A stretch of 6,254 bases of DNA from Paramuribaculum sp. (GTDB taxonomy: Bacteria > Bacteroidota > Bacteroidia > Bacteroidales > Muribaculaceae). The notes beneath the pieces were generated by a model, which had not been told where the DNA came from, ran no database searches, and saw nothing but the letters and a program-made list of their open reading frames with translations. The stretch covers positions 1-6,254 of the forward strand of contig JAIDXA010000337.1 in NCBI GenBank assembly GCA_029058705.1. Reading direction: 5' to 3'. Shown here piece after piece: positions 6,254-6,254 of the stretch (positions are counted from its first letter, which is position 1; every line of letters begins with the position of its first letter). The position numbers and the translations under genes were made by a program.

Positions 6254-6254
6254 C

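Noticed and set aside
5833..6254. A CRISPR array or tRNA in the 3' spacer
   Set aside because: The repeats here are inverted or isolated rather than regularly spaced direct repeats, and no cloverleaf can be drawn around the hairpins. The 6050-6084 stem is a single uninterrupted hairpin.

Overview
The window looks like a piece of a host-associated Bacteroidales chromosome, most likely a gut lineage such as Muribaculaceae (family level is inference). Three things point that way. The promoter has the Bacteroidetes form, with TTG about 20 bases before TAnnTTTG. The start codon has no Shine-Dalgarno sequence but sits behind an A/T-rich leader. The one large protein ends in a type IX secretion (T9SS) sorting tail.

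Layout: bases 1-283 are intergenic. They hold a strong intrinsic terminator (96-138) that presumably ends transcription of an upstream gene outside the window, then a promoter (202-232). Bases 284-5827 are one giant plus-strand gene of 1847 codons that fills almost 90% of the window. Bases 5828-6254 hold no convincing gene. They contain a roughly 200-bp segment bounded by imperfect inverted repeats (5833-6034), a long hairpin (6050-6084) and an intrinsic terminator at the very end (6222-6253).

The large protein is a secreted multidomain sialoglycan-degrading enzyme. In order it has a signal peptide, LamG domain 1, a small beta repeat domain, a GH33-type sialidase, a SASA-type (SGNH-like) sialate O-acetylesterase domain, a beta linker, LamG domain 2, another small beta repeat domain, a GEVED-like beta domain, two further beta repeat domains, and the T9SS C-terminal signal. 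The two catalytic domains fit one task: the esterase would remove O-acetyl groups that block sialidases, and the sialidase would then release the sialic acid. The two LamG copies are about 70% identical and lie on either side of the catalytic pair, so they probably grip the same glycan or protein ligand from both ends.

The points most worth a second look are this sialidase-esterase fusion inside a duplicated LamG module, the altered motifs around the esterase active site, and the family of short TTAGA...TGTTT...TTTA repeats in the flanking DNA. No sialic acid transporter, catabolic gene, SusC/D pair or regulator is inside the window.
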